Source: an uncultured Megasphaera sp.
GTDB taxonomy: Bacteria > Bacillota > Negativicutes > Veillonellales > Megasphaeraceae
Direction of reading: 5' to 3'
NCBI RefSeq assembly: GCF_900539295.1
Contig: NZ_UQBH01000012.1
Location: forward strand, 1 to 60,718
Length of the DNA: 60,718 nt
Part shown: piece after piece, positions 32,688-40,933 of the stretch
Position numbering within the stretch: the first letter of the stretch is position 1
How the letters are laid out: each line of letters opens with the position of its first letter
Notes under the pieces: model-generated
The model's database searches: none
Told to the model about the DNA's origin: nothing
The model's input: only the letters and a program-made list of their open reading frames with translations
Translations under genes and position numbers: made by a program

Positions 32688-34925
32688 ATGAATATGCGGA
32701 AGAAGAAACTGCTCGCTCTGATGGTAACCAGTGCGATAATGACTTGCCCTGTTTGGGCCGAGGATACGACGACCGGTTATGAAGCGTCGAATACCGGAAC
32801 GGTTACGACGTCCGGTTCGGCAACAGCCCCGACGGATGACGATAAGAAAACGGCTGTCAATGCCGTCGTAACCTCGCCGAACGATGAGTCTAAAGAAGAA
32901 GCAATCCAAGCTGCCAAATCGGGACTTACGGGCTATGAAACAGAAGAAGAACTGGCCTCTATTGCAGCCGGTAAGAGCCCTGAAGCCGTCCAGCAGGAAG
33001 CTGAAGAAGCAGCTCGTAAAGCCGAAGAAGCCAGAAATCCTGAACCCGTCGATACGACGCCTCAGATTTCCGGCGAAAAAATCGCTTACATGAGCGGGAC
33101 CAGCGACATGCAGTTCGATACCTCCATTCCCGGATACCCCATGGCGGTCATCCAGCCCGGACAGGACGTGTCCCTTCCTTATGGCGATGCCGTCACCGAT
33201 GACGAACTGAAGCCGTACGTCGATAAAGTCGCAACGTCTGTTTCGGTCAGCCCCGTACCGGAACCGCAGATCGAACAGAACATCCTGCCTCGCCTGGCTA
33301 TGCGTGTCGGCGATGCCGTAAGCATGGACTATATCCGTCATGACCTTAATGTCATCGGTGCGACGGGTTTATTTTCAACGGTAAAACCGGCCTTTACCAA
33401 CGTTCCCGAAGGCGTGGCTCTGAATTATACCGTTCAAATGAATCCGGTCGTCAAGAAAATCGACATCGTCGGCAATGAATCGATCAGCACCGGCGATTTA
33501 ATGAAAATCATCGCTACGACGCCGGGCACGACGCTGAATACGGCCGTCGTCAGCCACGATGTAGCTAACATCAATACGCTCTTTGCCAATGCCGGCTATA
33601 TGATGAGCCACGTCTCCGACGTTCGCTTGGACGACGAAGGGACCCTCCATATTGCGATTACCGAAGCCCGCATTGAAAATATCAACCTCCGCGGCAATAC
33701 GAAGACCAGAAACAATGTCATCATGCGTGAACTTCGTATGAAGAAGGGCGATATCTTTAATAAAAATGCAGCTAGCCGCAGCATTCAGCGTGTTTATAAT
33801 ACGGGTTACTTTGAAGACGTCAACGTTCGCCTCCTTCAGGGCCAGAAAAATGCCCAGAACGTCATCGTTGAAATCGACGTTACCGAACAGAAGACGGGTT
33901 CCGTTACCATCGGCGCCGGTTATTCTGATTCCGACGGCTTAGTCGGTATTCTCGGCCTGAGTGAAACGAACCTTCGCGGTACCGGCGACAAGGTCAACAT
34001 CAGCTGGGAATTCGGCGGCAATACCGATTCCAATAAGAACTATATCTTCTCCTATACTCATCCGTACCTCAACGATGCCGGCGACTCCATCGGCTTCAGC
34101 CTCTTCGACCGCGAATCGGAATACGAAGACTATAATGAAAAAGGCGATTCCGTTGCCGACTACGACCGCCGGACGACGGGCTTCAACGTCACCTACGGCC
34201 GCGTCCGCAGCGAATACGTCAGCGACTACGTCACCTTGGAAACGAAGAAGACCAAGTACACCGGCTATAACAGCGGGGCTGAATATGAAAAATGGGTCGA
34301 AGGTAAAGGTGAATATTATGATTATTGGGGCGGCAGCGCCGATGCCTATCGCAATTATTTAAAGAATAACTTCGGCCGGACCAACAGCCTGACCTGGTCT
34401 CACGTTTTCGATAACCGCGACAACGTCTACGATCCGACGCGAGGCAAACGCTTGTCCTTCACCGGAACTTGGGCCGGTCACGGCATGGGCGGTGACTTCG
34501 ACTACTTCAAGTTCATCGCTGAAAATCGTCTCTACTATAAAGTCGGCCGGGCTCACGTCATCGCCGTTCGCCTCATGGGCGGCATTGCCACCGGCGACAT
34601 GCCCTACAACGACCTCTTTACCTTGGGCGGCGCCGACACGCTGCGCGGCTATGAAGACGATGAATTCCGCGGTAACAAGATGTATGAAGCGACTATTGAA
34701 TATCGCTATCCTATCGCTAAAAAGATTCAGGGCGTCGTCTTTACCGACATGGGTAATGCCTGGGGCGGCGTAGAAAACATTCCTTGGTATAAAGAAAATA
34801 ATAAGATTCACTATTCCGGCGGTATCGGCTTCCGTATTACGACGCCGATCGGACCTATCCGTTTGGATTACGGTATCGGCAGTGAAGGCGGCAAGTTCCA
34901 CTTCAGCTTTGGCGGTAAGTTCTAA
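32688..34925 (+). CDS. bamA: BamA/Omp85 outer-membrane assembly protein
   Basis: Core of the machine that inserts beta-barrels into the outer membrane; 745 aa. A signal peptide (about 1-25) is followed by a low-complexity Thr/Asp/Glu/Ala-rich region (about 25-165). Three POTRA domains can be traced (about 195-262, 263-345 and 346-430; for example VKKIDIVGNESISTGDL and INLRGNTKTRNNVI), against five in Escherichia coli. The 16-stranded barrel fills about 430-745, with YDPTRGKRLSF, the lid motif TLGGADTLRGYEDDEFRG (VRGF-like) and a final FSFGGKF. GGAGG lies 10 bp before the ATG. Adjacent ompH genes supply chaperones. Confidence 0.96.
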   Translation: MNMRKKKLLALMVTSAIMTCPVWAEDTTTGYEASNTGTVTTSGSATAPTDDDKKTAVNAVVTSPNDESKEEAIQAAKSGLTGYETEEELASIAAGKSPEAVQQEAEEAARKAEEARNPEPVDTTPQISGEKIAYMSGTSDMQFDTSIPGYPMAVIQPGQDVSLPYGDAVTDDELKPYVDKVATSVSVSPVPEPQIEQNILPRLAMRVGDAVSMDYIRHDLNVIGATGLFSTVKPAFTNVPEGVALNYTVQMNPVVKKIDIVGNESISTGDLMKIIATTPGTTLNTAVVSHDVANINTLFANAGYMMSHVSDVRLDDEGTLHIAITEARIENINLRGNTKTRNNVIMRELRMKKGDIFNKNAASRSIQRVYNTGYFEDVNVRLLQGQKNAQNVIVEIDVTEQKTGSVTIGAGYSDSDGLVGILGLSETNLRGTGDKVNISWEFGGNTDSNKNYIFSYTHPYLNDAGDSIGFSLFDRESEYEDYNEKGDSVADYDRRTTGFNVTYGRVRSEYVSDYVTLETKKTKYTGYNSGAEYEKWVEGKGEYYDYWGGSADAYRNYLKNNFGRTNSLTWSHVFDNRDNVYDPTRGKRLSFTGTWAGHGMGGDFDYFKFIAENRLYYKVGRAHVIAVRLMGGIATGDMPYNDLFTLGGADTLRGYEDDEFRGNKMYEATIEYRYPIAKKIQGVVFTDMGNAWGGVENIPWYKENNKIHYSGGIGFRITTPIGPIRLDYGIGSEGGKFHFSFGGKF

Positions 34926-34943
34926 GGTCATGAAAGGTCGTGG

Positions 34944-36224
34944 ATGATGAGAATCCGCACTTGTTTGTTGACTGTCTTTGCCGTCTGTGCTAGTCTTAGT
35001 AGTGTTGCAGCTGCCTCGGTAGAACAGGTGGCGGTCCACCTGTCTTCCGTGGAAGCGGCCATTCCGCCGCTGGTGCAAAAACGAATTGCTGCCAGTATTC
35101 AAACCGTAGGAAACCACGTATTTCTCAATCAGGACAGCGATGATATCGCCGGCCGCTCGGCAGAATACGAACGGATCGTCAACGATATCATCAATCGCGT
35201 CCTCATCGGCTATACCGTAGAATCGATCGAAATCAAACCGGGGAGCCGGACCGACCTCGATGTTCGCATCCGCCCCTGGGGCGATACGATTCGAAATGTA
35301 AAGGTAACCGTTGACTATGGTGCTTTGCCCGATATGGGCCGGACCATGGTCGACAAGGACCTGGCCGGTGCTGATGAACTGATTGAAAATCTGCTCATCG
35401 GCCTGCCCGTCGATGCTCTGGACTGGGCCAACGGTGTCGTAAAGTCGGTCATGGAAACCGAGTTGGAGACCCGTGTTCCCGAATTTTATCCGCACATCGT
35501 GATCCGCGGCGGCCCGGAGACGGACGTTACCATTTATATGATGCCTAAGCTTCCTGTCGTCCGCAATGTCCGCGTAGCCATTAAAGGCGATGACCTTCCC
35601 CGGGTCATCTTCCTCAGCGCTCGCAATGATCTGGAGCGTACCTATGCCGGTTTGGACGGTCTGCCCGTCGCTTTTGTCCGCCGCCATGAACAGGACGTCA
35701 TGGAAAGCCTTTCCGGAGATGTCCGGCGCCAGTGGGTCATTAAGCACTATGGCCTCCACGTGACGCCCGCTCTTTCTGTCGATGAAGACACGACGATAAG
35801 TGTCACCCCGGAAACGGCTTTTTACGATATCCGCGGAGGGGCCTACATCGACGTAGGCCGTCAGCACAGTACGGATGAAGACACGGTTCTCATGGCTCAT
35901 TTGGGCCGAAAAATCGCAAATCGTCACGAGATATACGGGGCCGTCGAATTCATGCCCTCGTCCCTGGAGTGGAATTTCATGCCTGGGTATTTCTACCGGT
36001 TTACGGGCGGCACGGAGACGGGCTATCAGTTTGAAAGCCTTGACGACAGCCATCACTTGTGGCTTCGTCAGCCTTTGGGCAGCCGCTGGACGCTGCGCTA
36101 TGACCGCGACTTGACGCATGCCGATAATGAAGTCGGTCTTCAGTATCGTGTCGACGATTATGTTGGCTTAGAATATATCGTATCCGACCATGATCATTGG
36201 CTTCGGATCATCGGTTATTTGTAA
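34944..36224 (+). CDS. Exported protein of unknown function between bamA and ompH
   Basis: Exported protein of 426 aa with a signal peptide (about 1-24). I do not recognise a named family. Residues about 25-290 look mixed alpha/beta, with a repeated plan of a helix followed by strands (VESIEIKPGSRTDLDVRI; VRNVRVAIKGDDLPRV) that recalls POTRA-like modules. The last about 130 residues alternate hydrophobic and polar residues (AYIDVGRQ, YFYRFTGG, TLRYDRDL, VGLQYRV, VGLEYIV) and end LRIIGYL, as expected for a small barrel or membrane-facing sheet. It lies 18 bp after bamA in an apparent operon, so a role in outer-membrane assembly is likely but unproven. Confidence 0.8.
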   Translation: MMRIRTCLLTVFAVCASLSSVAAASVEQVAVHLSSVEAAIPPLVQKRIAASIQTVGNHVFLNQDSDDIAGRSAEYERIVNDIINRVLIGYTVESIEIKPGSRTDLDVRIRPWGDTIRNVKVTVDYGALPDMGRTMVDKDLAGADELIENLLIGLPVDALDWANGVVKSVMETELETRVPEFYPHIVIRGGPETDVTIYMMPKLPVVRNVRVAIKGDDLPRVIFLSARNDLERTYAGLDGLPVAFVRRHEQDVMESLSGDVRRQWVIKHYGLHVTPALSVDEDTTISVTPETAFYDIRGGAYIDVGRQHSTDEDTVLMAHLGRKIANRHEIYGAVEFMPSSLEWNFMPGYFYRFTGGTETGYQFESLDDSHHLWLRQPLGSRWTLRYDRDLTHADNEVGLQYRVDDYVGLEYIVSDHDHWLRIIGYL

Positions 36225-36244
36225 AATAAAGGAGATTTTCTATT

Positions 36245-36757
36245 ATGATGTCTGAAATGGGTAAGAAACGCAATATCAAAATTTTCTCGGCAGTCATTGC
36301 CGCTATCTTTGTATTCAGTATCGCCGGCCTTGCCATCATGCAGACGGGCAATCCCGTAAATGCAGCGCCTTCAAGCAATATCGGCGTCGTCGATACCAGC
36401 AAAATCATTACGCCGGATAACCAGGATGCCGTTGAAGTACAGAAACAGCTCCAGCAGGCCGAAGAAGATATGCAGAAACAGTTTGAACAGCAGTCGGCCA
36501 ACATGGATGACCAGCAGAAACAGGAACTCTTCCAGAAGATGCAGGGCGAACTGGCTGCCAAGCGTCAGGAACTCTTTAAAGGCCTGAAAGACAAAGTCGA
36601 TACGGCTGTCGGCAACGTAGCTCAGACGAAAGGTCTCAGCCTGGTTGTTGAAAAGAGCGTCGTCCTCTATGGCGGCACGGATATTACCGATCAGGTAACG
36701 AAGGAACTGAACCAGAATTCGAGTGCTTCCTCCAGCAGCACTAGCAACAATCAGTAA
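36245..36757 (+). CDS. OmpH/Skp-family periplasmic chaperone (copy 1)
   Basis: Chaperone-like protein of 170 aa. An N-terminal signal or signal anchor (about 11-34) is followed by the Skp fold start IGVVDTSKII, long Gln/Glu/Lys-rich helices (about 65-125) that form the tentacles, and the closing strand LSLVVEKSVVLYGGTDITDQV. A Ser/Asn-rich tail ends it. Skp trimers hold unfolded outer-membrane proteins on their way to BamA. It is the first of three tandem paralogues; AAGGAG lies upstream. Confidence 0.9.
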   Translation: MMSEMGKKRNIKIFSAVIAAIFVFSIAGLAIMQTGNPVNAAPSSNIGVVDTSKIITPDNQDAVEVQKQLQQAEEDMQKQFEQQSANMDDQQKQELFQKMQGELAAKRQELFKGLKDKVDTAVGNVAQTKGLSLVVEKSVVLYGGTDITDQVTKELNQNSSASSSSTSNNQ

Positions 36758-36766
36758 GGAGTTCTT

Positions 36767-37702
36767 ATGAAACGGATATATGCGGCAGCCGGTGCCGTGG
36801 TTCTCTTCGTCTGCCTCTTGGCCGGCTGGTGGTTTTTCAGCCATCGGGATCAATCCGTGCCAGCGGCAGCAGCGACGCCGGTCTATGCCTATGCAGACTT
36901 GGAACACGTCGTCATGAGCCATCCGCGCTACAGCGAATATCACCGGTTAGAACTGGAATATAATGCTATGGTTGCCCAATATCAGTTTGAACAGTGGAAT
37001 TATTCCCGCAAGGCTCAGGCCGAAGGTGTAACGATGCAGCAGTTTGCCGCAGTCGATGCAGCCGGGACGGCGGCCCTCAACCAAGAATTACAGGCTAAAG
37101 TCGCCATCAAACAGAATGAACTCAACAACAGTTTGAAACAGCGTTATGACGCCCTTGTTGAGGAAAAGAAAAAGACGACGCCGGTCATCTCTGATTCCGA
37201 CGCCTTAAAAATCGTCAACCTTCAGTTGAAGCTGAAAACCTTGAATCTTTCAAAAGAAGAACGGGCGGCAGCGGAAGAGCAGCTGCAGGCTCTCCTGCGA
37301 GGCAGCAATGCTGACATTCAAGTGACGAACAGTACGGCTGCGGAAATAGCAGCTGCCATGGCGCCTTACAAGGAGCAGGCTAAGAAGGAACTCGAAGACT
37401 ATGCCCGTCAGGTCAAAACTGACCTCGAAGGACGCAAGCTTCAGAGCCAGGAGGCTTTTAAGCAGCAGTTGGGAAATTTGCAAGATCGGCCTGAACCGGC
37501 TGTGTGGAATAAAGAGTGGAAAGATAAACTCGATGCAAAAGAAAAAGAAATGAACGATGTGAAAGAAGCCATCATGGCAGACATCCGCGATAAAGCCGCT
37601 GCCGTTGCTCAAGAACAGGGCATCGACATGATTTTTTCCGACTATGAAGGTGTCGGGACGGCTATCGACGTAACTGATGATATTATTGCCAAATTGGCGT
37701 AA
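36767..37702 (+). CDS. OmpH/Skp-like periplasmic protein (copy 2, long)
   Basis: Long OmpH-like protein of 311 aa with an N-terminal membrane segment (about 5-24). The start strand VYAYADLEHVV and the closing DMIFSDYEGVGTAIDVTDDI match the OmpH pattern, but the helical part between (about 50-280) is roughly twice the normal length and heavy in Gln/Lys/Glu/Ala, implying longer coiled-coil arms. It follows copy 1 by 9 bp with AAGGAG. It probably arose by duplication of the neighbour. Homo- or hetero-oligomer state is unknown. Confidence 0.82.
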   Translation: MKRIYAAAGAVVLFVCLLAGWWFFSHRDQSVPAAAATPVYAYADLEHVVMSHPRYSEYHRLELEYNAMVAQYQFEQWNYSRKAQAEGVTMQQFAAVDAAGTAALNQELQAKVAIKQNELNNSLKQRYDALVEEKKKTTPVISDSDALKIVNLQLKLKTLNLSKEERAAAEEQLQALLRGSNADIQVTNSTAAEIAAAMAPYKEQAKKELEDYARQVKTDLEGRKLQSQEAFKQQLGNLQDRPEPAVWNKEWKDKLDAKEKEMNDVKEAIMADIRDKAAAVAQEQGIDMIFSDYEGVGTAIDVTDDIIAKLA

Positions 37703-37718
37703 CAGGAGGCATTTTGGA

Positions 37719-38138
37719 ATGAAAAAAGTTTGGAAGCGCTTGGGAATCGTAGCCGTCATGGCAGCCCTTACAGGCGTACTCGCCGGATGCGGCGGTAAAG
37801 ATAATGTAGGTGTTGTCGACATGTCGCGCATACAGAAAGAAGCGCCCCTTGTTCAGCAATATAAGCAGAAGACGGAAGATAAGCAGAAGGCTATCGATAA
37901 AGAACTGCAGGATGCTAAACAGACCATGTCTGCAGAAGACTTCCAGAAGAAGCAGCAGCAGGCTCAGCAGGAACTCAATATTTTCGGCGCCAGCATGCAG
38001 CGTCAATTCATGTCGGATCTTGAAAGCCGCCTTGGCGATATCGCCAAGGATAAGAACGTCGGCATCATCGTCATGAAAGAAGCCGTTCCTTCCGGCGGCA
38101 TCGATGTTACCGATGATCTTATTGCCAAAATGCAGTAA
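37719..38138 (+). CDS. OmpH/Skp-family lipoprotein (copy 3)
   Basis: OmpH-like protein of 139 aa with a lipoprotein signal: a hydrophobic run and the lipobox LAGC (Cys24) then GGKDN. The mature part has NVGVVDMSRI, a Gln/Lys-rich helical hairpin (about 45-105) and the closing strand VGIIVMKEAVPSGGIDVTDDLI. A lipid-anchored Skp is unusual since the classical chaperone is soluble. With Asp absent at +2, standard Lol rules would favour sorting away from the inner membrane, although Lol rules in this phylum are not established. The start at 37719 is given by AGGAGG 9 bp upstream. Confidence 0.88.
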   Translation: MKKVWKRLGIVAVMAALTGVLAGCGGKDNVGVVDMSRIQKEAPLVQQYKQKTEDKQKAIDKELQDAKQTMSAEDFQKKQQQAQQELNIFGASMQRQFMSDLESRLGDIAKDKNVGIIVMKEAVPSGGIDVTDDLIAKMQ

Positions 38139-38156
38139 AAAAAGGGGTTGTATATA

Positions 38157-39188
38157 GTGAATAAAACAGTACAGGAATTAGCCGCATTTTTGGGCGGGAC
38201 GGTTATCGGCAACGGTGATACCGTCATTGGCGACGTAAAAAGCTTGGAAGAAGCAAGTCAAAACGATATTACCTTTGCCGTCGATCCGTATACGGAATAT
38301 TTGCCGCAAGTCCACGCCGGTGCCGTTATCGTCGATAAAGAAGTACCGGCCGGCGATAATACGCTGGTCATCGTAGAAAATCCCCGTCTGGCCTTTTCGC
38401 AGCTCCTGGTCTTGTTTCACCCCCGTCAGTCGATTCATCCCGGCATCCATCCGACGGCCATCATTGACGAGACCGCTGTCATCGGGGAAGATGTCTCTAT
38501 CATGCCCTATGCCGTCATCGGCAAAAATGTCGAAATCGGAAAAGGATCGGTTATCTATCCCTACGTCTTTTTAGGGGATAGTGCTAAAATCGGTGAAGGT
38601 TCGGTCCTCTATCCCGGTGCCGTCATCCATGAGCACTGTGTCCTCGGTAAAAATGCCGTCATCCGGGCCCATGCCGTCATCGGCGGGGAAGGTTTCGGCT
38701 TTGCCACTGAAAAGGGGAAGCATACCCGCATTCCCCAGATTGGGAACGTCATCCTTGGTGACGACGTTGAAATCGGGGCCTGCACCTGCTTGGACAACGC
38801 TACTCTCGGCGCGACTAAGGTAGGCAGAGGGACGAAAATCGACAACTTGGTCCACCTCGGCCACAACGTCGAAATCGGTGAAGACTGCTTCATCATCGCC
38901 CAGTCGGGCATTGCCGGCAGCACCAAAGCCGGCAATCACGTCATCTTCGCCGGACAGACTGGCTGCACCGGTCACGTTACCATTGGCGATAACGCCGTCT
39001 TTGCCGGAAAATCAGGGATTATCGGCAATATCAAAGGCAATCAGACCTACGCCGGCTTTCCGGCACGGCCTCATATGGAATGGAGCCGCACTCAGGTATT
39101 CTTGAAACATCTGCCGGAAATGGCTAAGACCGTCAAGGACTTGCAGAAAAAGATTGCCCAATTAGAAAAAAAATTAGAACAACAGTAA
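38157..39188 (+). CDS. lpxD: UDP-3-O-acylglucosamine N-acyltransferase
   Basis: Lipid A pathway enzyme of 343 aa that adds the second 3-hydroxyacyl chain, from acyl-ACP, to the amino group of the UDP-glucosamine precursor. An N-terminal uridine-binding domain (about 1-100) is followed by a left-handed beta-helix of hexapeptide repeats (about 105-320), with the catalytic His in LVHLGHNVEIG, and a C-terminal helix. The start is GTG at 38157, about 10 bp after AAAGGGG; the TTG at 38148 touches the ribosome site and is rejected. In many diderms lpxC, fabZ and lpxA follow; here lpxL follows instead. Confidence 0.95.
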   Translation: MNKTVQELAAFLGGTVIGNGDTVIGDVKSLEEASQNDITFAVDPYTEYLPQVHAGAVIVDKEVPAGDNTLVIVENPRLAFSQLLVLFHPRQSIHPGIHPTAIIDETAVIGEDVSIMPYAVIGKNVEIGKGSVIYPYVFLGDSAKIGEGSVLYPGAVIHEHCVLGKNAVIRAHAVIGGEGFGFATEKGKHTRIPQIGNVILGDDVEIGACTCLDNATLGATKVGRGTKIDNLVHLGHNVEIGEDCFIIAQSGIAGSTKAGNHVIFAGQTGCTGHVTIGDNAVFAGKSGIIGNIKGNQTYAGFPARPHMEWSRTQVFLKHLPEMAKTVKDLQKKIAQLEKKLEQQ

Positions 39189-39200
39189 GAGGACAGGCTT

Positions 39201-40112
39201 ATGTATACCTTTATGAAATGTCTGAGCTGGATCGTTTGTCATCTTCCTCGCGGCTGCTGCCGCACTTTGGGTACTTTTTTTGGTTCTTTTTTCTGGACCT
39301 TTGTTCCGAAAAAACGAAAAGTATTAGCCCAACAGCAAATACTGGACTGCGGCATTACGGACGACCCGAAAAAAGCTATGGCTATTGCCAAGGCCAGTAC
39401 CCTTCGATTTGGCCCGATGATAATAGAGGTCTTACGCTATCCGGTCTATACTAAGGAATCCCTTGATGAGAAGGTTGACTTTAAAGGCCGTGAGCATTTG
39501 GAAGCCTTAAAAGCGAGTGGGGACGGTGCTATTATTATGGCCTCTCACTCCGGCAACTGGGAACTCTTGGGGGCGGTACTTGCCATGAACGGCTATCCCC
39601 TCATTTCCGTGGCCCAGGAGCAGAGTCATGGTGCCGATAAGTTTATCAACGAATATCGGGCTATGATGAAACAGCACGTCACCTATAAGACGGGTATCCG
39701 CGACATGGTTCGTCTCCTCCGGGACGGTCACTACATCGGCCTTCTCATGGATCAGGATCCGGGGTATACAGGCATCATGGTGAAATTCTTCGGCCGCGAT
39801 ACCCTGACGGCGGACGGTCCGGCCAAGATGGCCGGCCTTGGAAACTATCCGATTGTACCGATATTTATCCGGGAAGACCGGCCGTACCATCACGTCATTG
39901 ACGTTCAGCCGCCGCTTCGGCCTTATACGGCGGACCACAAGCTCTCAAAGGAAGAAAAAGAGCCGATCATGTATAAGACGACTCAAGAACTCAACGATCG
40001 GTTAGAAGCTCATATCCGTCAGTATCCGGAAGATTGGTTCTGGCTGCACAATCGCTGGAAATGGACGAAACGCTATAAAGAAAAGCAAGCTGAAAAAGAA
40101 GCTGCCCAATAG
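39201..40112 (+). CDS. lpxL: Lipid A late acyltransferase (LpxL/HtrB family)
   Basis: Membrane-bound lysophospholipid-acyltransferase fold protein of 303 aa that adds a secondary acyl chain to Kdo-lipid A precursor. The catalytic HxxxxE motif is HSGNWE (His116, Glu121), followed by LLMDQDPG and the FFGRDTLTADGPAKMA region characteristic of the LpxL/M group. WFWLHNRWKW closes the domain. A basic, Glu-rich tail overlaps the terminator. It follows lpxD by 12 bp with AAGAGGACAGG ahead. Its chain specificity and order are unknown. Confidence 0.92.
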   Translation: MYTFMKCLSWIVCHLPRGCCRTLGTFFGSFFWTFVPKKRKVLAQQQILDCGITDDPKKAMAIAKASTLRFGPMIIEVLRYPVYTKESLDEKVDFKGREHLEALKASGDGAIIMASHSGNWELLGAVLAMNGYPLISVAQEQSHGADKFINEYRAMMKQHVTYKTGIRDMVRLLRDGHYIGLLMDQDPGYTGIMVKFFGRDTLTADGPAKMAGLGNYPIVPIFIREDRPYHHVIDVQPPLRPYTADHKLSKEEKEPIMYKTTQELNDRLEAHIRQYPEDWFWLHNRWKWTKRYKEKQAEKEAAQ

Positions 40113-40127
40113 GCAGCTTCTTTTTTT
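40093..40127 (+). terminator. Terminator of the outer-membrane cluster
   Basis: AAAAAGAAGCTGCC pairs with GGCAGCTTCTTTTTTT around a 5-nt loop. The 5' arm overlaps the end of lpxL. Confidence 0.92.
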
Positions 40128-40178
40128 GCGAATATTTTTGTGAATATTAACAGGATGACGACAAATGACCGGGAAATA

Positions 40179-40187
40179 TGGTATGAT
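40179..40187 (+). promoter_or_regulatory. Extended -10 element before xpaC
   Basis: TGGTATGAT fits the extended -10 pattern, 39 bp before the start codon; no good -35 is seen. Confidence 0.5.
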
Positions 40188-40225
40188 TAACACAAAGAGA
40201 TTCTTTAGACTGAGGAGGCACGATT

Positions 40226-40924
40226 ATGCGCGTTATTATGTTTTTTATAGCCCTTCTTTGTTTTGTTACTGCGGGATACTTGGGATTTACCGAACCGACC
40301 GGCATCTTTGCCTTGATCGTTGGGCTCCTGGCCCTTCGCTTTGCCTTCCGGCAGAAGAAAAAGTTTAAGGCCAAGGTCAAGATTGCGACCGGCAATGAAG
40401 AGCTCGATAAACTCAATACAGAACTCTTTAATAAGGCTGTCGAAGACTTCAATGTCCTCGATCAGGAAATGAGGACACTGAACGACAAAGACCTGCGCAA
40501 GCAATTGGGCAAGATGCAGAGCATTGCCAAGAATTTTCTGATCTATTTGCAGGGGCATCCGGAACGGATTAGCCTGTCTCGCCGCTTCGTCGATTACTAC
40601 CAGGACCGGGCCATTCTATTGGTACAAAAGTATAAAGAACTGGAAAAGACCGGCCTCGAGGCGGTGGAAGTACAGCAGTCCAAGATGCAGATTAAACGAT
40701 TGTTGGATAATTTTGATGAAGCCTATGCCGACCAGTTTTCCAAGGTCCTCAACGCCCAGCTCATGGATCTCGATGCGGAAATGAAAGTCATGAAGGAAAA
40801 TATGGCAGCCGACGGCTTAAAGCCTGAAATTCCGGAAAGGCCAAAAATCGAAAATCGCAATAGTGATTTGGTGAATTCGATCATCGATTTGACGGATAAA
40901 TTTTTAAATACGAAACGAAAGTAG
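40226..40924 (+). CDS. XpaC-like membrane protein (5-bromo-4-chloroindolyl phosphate hydrolysis family)
   Basis: Protein of 232 aa. Two closely spaced membrane segments (about 3-20 and 24-40) are followed by a basic stretch and a long helical cytoplasmic domain (about 55-232). It pairs with a downstream TelA gene 9 bp away, the xpaC-telA (xpaC-yaaN) arrangement common in Firmicutes. The biochemical role is unclear despite the family name; links to envelope stress and resistance to certain antibiotics or oxyanions have been proposed for the pair. GAGGAGGCACGATT precedes the ATG. Confidence 0.75.
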   Translation: MRVIMFFIALLCFVTAGYLGFTEPTGIFALIVGLLALRFAFRQKKKFKAKVKIATGNEELDKLNTELFNKAVEDFNVLDQEMRTLNDKDLRKQLGKMQSIAKNFLIYLQGHPERISLSRRFVDYYQDRAILLVQKYKELEKTGLEAVEVQQSKMQIKRLLDNFDEAYADQFSKVLNAQLMDLDAEMKVMKENMAADGLKPEIPERPKIENRNSDLVNSIIDLTDKFLNTKRK

Positions 40925-40933
40925 GGTGTTATC

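Noticed and set aside
34359..36119. 586-codon open frame on the minus strand opposite bamA and the next gene
   Set aside because: It mirrors two well supported plus-strand genes, has no ribosome site and its product shows no domain. The GC-rich, GTC/GAC-heavy codons leave long antisense frames open.
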